DNA of 35,220 bases from Candidatus Dormiibacterota bacterium (lineage in GTDB: Bacteria > Chloroflexota > Dormibacteria > Aeolococcales > Aeolococcaceae): positions 1 to 35,220 of the forward strand of contig JAFARE010000042.1 of the NCBI GenBank assembly GCA_019245575.1. The letters are read 5' to 3'. Shown one piece after another: positions 30,799 through 35,220 of the stretch (positions within the stretch are counted from its first letter, which is position 1; the number at the start of each line of letters is the position of its first letter). A program made the translations under genes and the position numbers. A model generated the notes under the pieces. That model searched no databases, was not told the DNA's origin, and saw only the letters and a list, made by a program, of their open reading frames with translations.

Positions 30799-31523
30799 CG
30801 CGCGGCCCCTCGCCCCGCCAGTCGCAGCGCGGGCAGCGGGATGGGCGCGAAGCGCGTGTCGCGGTCGTAGACGTCCACACCCTCGATGCGCTTGAGCGCG
30901 GTGACGATGGCGTACGTCACCGGCGTCGCCACCACCTCGTACGCCACCTTCAGCAGCCACACGTCGCGAATGATGACGAGCAGCAGCGACCACGGCTGCG
31001 AGCCTGCGAATGCGAGCGAGATGAACACCGCGCTGTCCACGCCCTGGCCCACGAGTGTCGAGCCGATGGTGCGCGTCCAGAGGAAGCGGCCGCGCGTCGC
31101 CACCTTGAGGCGCGCCAGCACGAACGCGTTGAGAAACTCGCCCATCAGATACGCGGCAAGCGACGCGAGCACCAGGCGCGGGCTCTGGCTGAGGATCCGC
31201 GCGTACGCCGCCTGGTCCGCATAGTGGCTGTCAGCGGGCAGCGCGATCGCAGCGGCGATGAAGAGCACCACGACGATGTTGGCGAGAAACCCGGACCAGA
31301 TCACGGCGCGCGCCACCGCGTAGCCCCACACCTCGGTCAGCACGTCGCCGAAGAGATATGCCAGGGGAAAGATGACAATCGCCGCCGGTGCGGTGAACGG
31401 CCCCAGCGTCGCCACCTTGACGGCGATGATGTTCGACGTCACAAGCGACGCGACGAAGAGCGCGGCCACGACGATGAGCAGCGGGCTGGGCGCGCGGCGC
31501 GCGGGGGCTGGCTGTGCGGTCAA
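30795..31523 (-). CDS. yhhQ: Queuosine precursor transporter (YhhQ family)
   Basis: 242 residues from TTG 31523; TAGGCT (31532-31537, minus) stands eight nt upstream. Six or so transmembrane helices. Family landmarks are ALFVASLVTSNIIAVKV, IVIFPLAYLFGDVLTEVWGYA, and GSTLVGQGVDSAVFISLAF. YhhQ-type proteins import preQ0/preQ1 for queuosine synthesis. Coupling to queF by a four-base overlap fits import of preQ0 followed by reduction to preQ1. Genes for de novo preQ0 synthesis (queC, queD, queE) are not in the window. Confidence 0.93.
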   Translation of the reverse strand: MTAQPAPARRAPSPLLIVVAALFVASLVTSNIIAVKVATLGPFTAPAAIVIFPLAYLFGDVLTEVWGYAVARAVIWSGFLANIVVVLFIAAAIALPADSHYADQAAYARILSQSPRLVLASLAAYLMGEFLNAFVLARLKVATRGRFLWTRTIGSTLVGQGVDSAVFISLAFAGSQPWSLLLVIIRDVWLLKVAYEVVATPVTYAIVTALKRIEGVDVYDRDTRFAPIPLPALRLAGRGAAR

Positions 31524-31549
31524 CGGCGCACAGCCTAGCCAAATCGTGG

Positions 31550-32713
31550 TCAGGCGCCGGTCGGCGCCACCAGGGCGGCCGCGGTTCGCTGGCCCAGCTC
31601 GCGGCGGCGCCACACCGCGTGCATCGCCACGCCCACAACGACGATCAGCGCGGCGTTGCGGACCACGACCAGCGCGAGCCCGGCGGGCTGCAGCTCGAGG
31701 ATGCCCGGGTACTGCCAGTCCTCCAGCAGCGTGAGCACCGTCACCGCCAGCACACCGGCGCCGACCGCGACATCGCCCGCGGCCCACGCGATCGCGCCCG
31801 CGGGAATGAGCCAGGCGAGGAACTGCGGTGAGAGCAGCGTGGAGCATGCAAGGAACGCGCCCACGCTCGCCACCCAGGCGCTGCCCAGCGTGCGCCGGTT
31901 GACCCACAGCAGCACCAGCAGCGTCACGACCGCGGCGACCACTGTCAGCAGGGGCGCGACGCCGGCGGGCACGTGGCCGAACCGCTGCGCGCCGCTCTGT
32001 GCGTACGGGGCCTCGCGCGTGAACAGGTGGACGAACGACCCGACGGCGCTCTCGACCTGCCAGCCGGTGGCCCCGCGGAACGTCACGACCTGCTGCACCG
32101 CCTGCACCCCGCCGCCGATCGCGATCCACACCGCGACCAGGGCGGCGCCGGCGGCGACCACCGTGACCACGTACTCGCGCCGGGCGCGCCGCGGTGCGAT
32201 CACCGCGCCGATCAGCGCCAGCGGCAGGGGCCACAGCTTCATGCCGATTGCGAGCACCATCAGCAGCCCCGCACGCAACGCGCGCGAGCGCATGCACGCG
32301 ACCACCGCCGCCAGCGCCAGCGCCGTGACAACCAGGTCGAGGCGCACAAGGAACAGCCCGATCAGGAACGAGTCGATGAACAGGAAGAGCAGCGCAGCGC
32401 GTGCGCTCCACGCGCGCCACAGGAGCACTGCCATGAGCAGCTCCGCGGCCATCGAGATGGCCACGACCGCCACGGTGAAGACGCCGTCGTCGGGGAAGGC
32501 AGCTCCGAGCAGCTTGAGCACGACCACGAAGACGGGCGGATACTCGACTGCATATGCGGCGTACGGCCTGCCGTTCGCATGCGCGATCTGCAGGAAGCGC
32601 TGAATGTCGAAGTGCGGGATGGCGCCGCTGAGCGCGAGCACAACAGCGACGACTCGCACGATGAGAAACGCGACGAGCAATCCCGTGAGCGCCAGGGCGC
32701 GCCGGTTGCGCAC
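31550..32713 (-). CDS. GT87-family polyprenol-phosphate-mannose mannosyltransferase-like membrane protein
   Basis: 387 residues from GTG 32713, with TACAGT (32720-32725, minus) six nt upstream. About ten transmembrane helices. The first loop carries FDIQRFLQIAHANGRPYAAYAVEYPP (GT87/DUF2029 layout, with the acidic residue after TM1 and the YPP motif), and LLLSPQFLAW-like residues (STLLSPQFLAWLIPAG) occur near the C-terminus, another hallmark. Mycobacterial relatives (PimE, MptC-type) use polyprenol-phosphate-mannose to extend PIM or lipomannan outside the membrane. The acceptor here is inferred from the PIM operon elsewhere in the window. It lies between clpB and yhhQ on the same strand. Confidence 0.82.
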   Translation of the reverse strand: MRNRRALALTGLLVAFLIVRVVAVVLALSGAIPHFDIQRFLQIAHANGRPYAAYAVEYPPVFVVVLKLLGAAFPDDGVFTVAVVAISMAAELLMAVLLWRAWSARAALLFLFIDSFLIGLFLVRLDLVVTALALAAVVACMRSRALRAGLLMVLAIGMKLWPLPLALIGAVIAPRRARREYVVTVVAAGAALVAVWIAIGGGVQAVQQVVTFRGATGWQVESAVGSFVHLFTREAPYAQSGAQRFGHVPAGVAPLLTVVAAVVTLLVLLWVNRRTLGSAWVASVGAFLACSTLLSPQFLAWLIPAGAIAWAAGDVAVGAGVLAVTVLTLLEDWQYPGILELQPAGLALVVVRNAALIVVVGVAMHAVWRRRELGQRTAAALVAPTGA

Positions 32714-32752
32714 CGCCCGACTGTAACCCGCCCCCGCCCCGTGTGGACGGGA

Positions 32753-35220
<2,468 letters not shown>

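Noticed and set aside
30358..31523. preQ1 riboswitch for the yhhQ-queF operon
   Set aside because: The apparent -10 lies only eight nt from the start codon, leaving no room for an aptamer, and no preQ1 motif is present.
32738..32751. Intrinsic terminator after clpB
   Set aside because: CCCGT/ACGGG makes only a 5-bp stem with a 4-nt loop and is followed by G/C-rich sequence, not a T-run.

Overview
The window is GC-rich (around 70% by eye), densely coded DNA from a free-living bacterium. It carries a myo-inositol/phosphatidylinositol/PIM-type lipid operon and two polyprenol-type membrane mannosyltransferase families. Many genes have a TAnnnT hexamer 6-9 nt before the start codon, which suggests leaderless transcripts. 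Together these point to Actinobacteriota or a neighbouring deep terrabacterial phylum such as Dormibacterota or Chloroflexota. This assignment is inference; no rRNA or taxonomic marker settles it.

Layout. 1-2196: the N-terminal half of a serine recombinase (minus) running off the left edge, abutting a conjugation-like set (plus): a short, probably truncated pilin-like ORF, a VirB6/TrbL-like membrane protein and an M23 peptidase. 2198-6584: a compact minus-strand operon, ArsR-type regulator > inositol-1-phosphate synthase > acyltransferase > PimA-like mannosyltransferase > CDP-alcohol phosphatidyltransferase, with an operator-like repeat at its head. 6620-11294: small membrane proteins, a GT4 glycosyltransferase, an unusual tRNA-Tyr, a zinc alcohol dehydrogenase, an HhH-GPD protein and an MBL-fold hydrolase. 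11270-17710: a NarL-type sensor kinase, a MerR regulator with a diiron ferritin-like oxidase, a small protein divergent from a CGNR zinc-finger regulator, a GNAT and a lipoprotein. 17708-22860: tRNA-Glu, gltX, a degenerate GGDEF protein, thiD, a Pro/Ala-rich surface protein and a cyclic-nucleotide-binding protein.

22432-26131 is the most interesting block. It holds a soluble MgtE-like (PRC/MgtE_N/CBS) protein, an NRAMP-related Mg-type transporter and a cNMP-binding protein. The transporter has a ~250-nt leader containing a 22-codon ORF with an acidic/proline/arginine-rich peptide reminiscent of the MgtL Mg-sensing leader. 26285-28885 is a three-gene signalling-like cassette (pseudo-receiver, receiver, degenerate HATPase+PAS-like). 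28898-35220 holds two membrane mannosyltransferases, a yhhQ-queF pair and most of clpB, which runs off the right edge.

How it fits together: the left half makes inositol lipids and their mannosides, and the PIG-V and GT87 membrane enzymes could extend mannose chains on the outer face of the membrane. The central block concerns regulation and stress. The Mg block appears to be a self-contained, leader-controlled uptake system.
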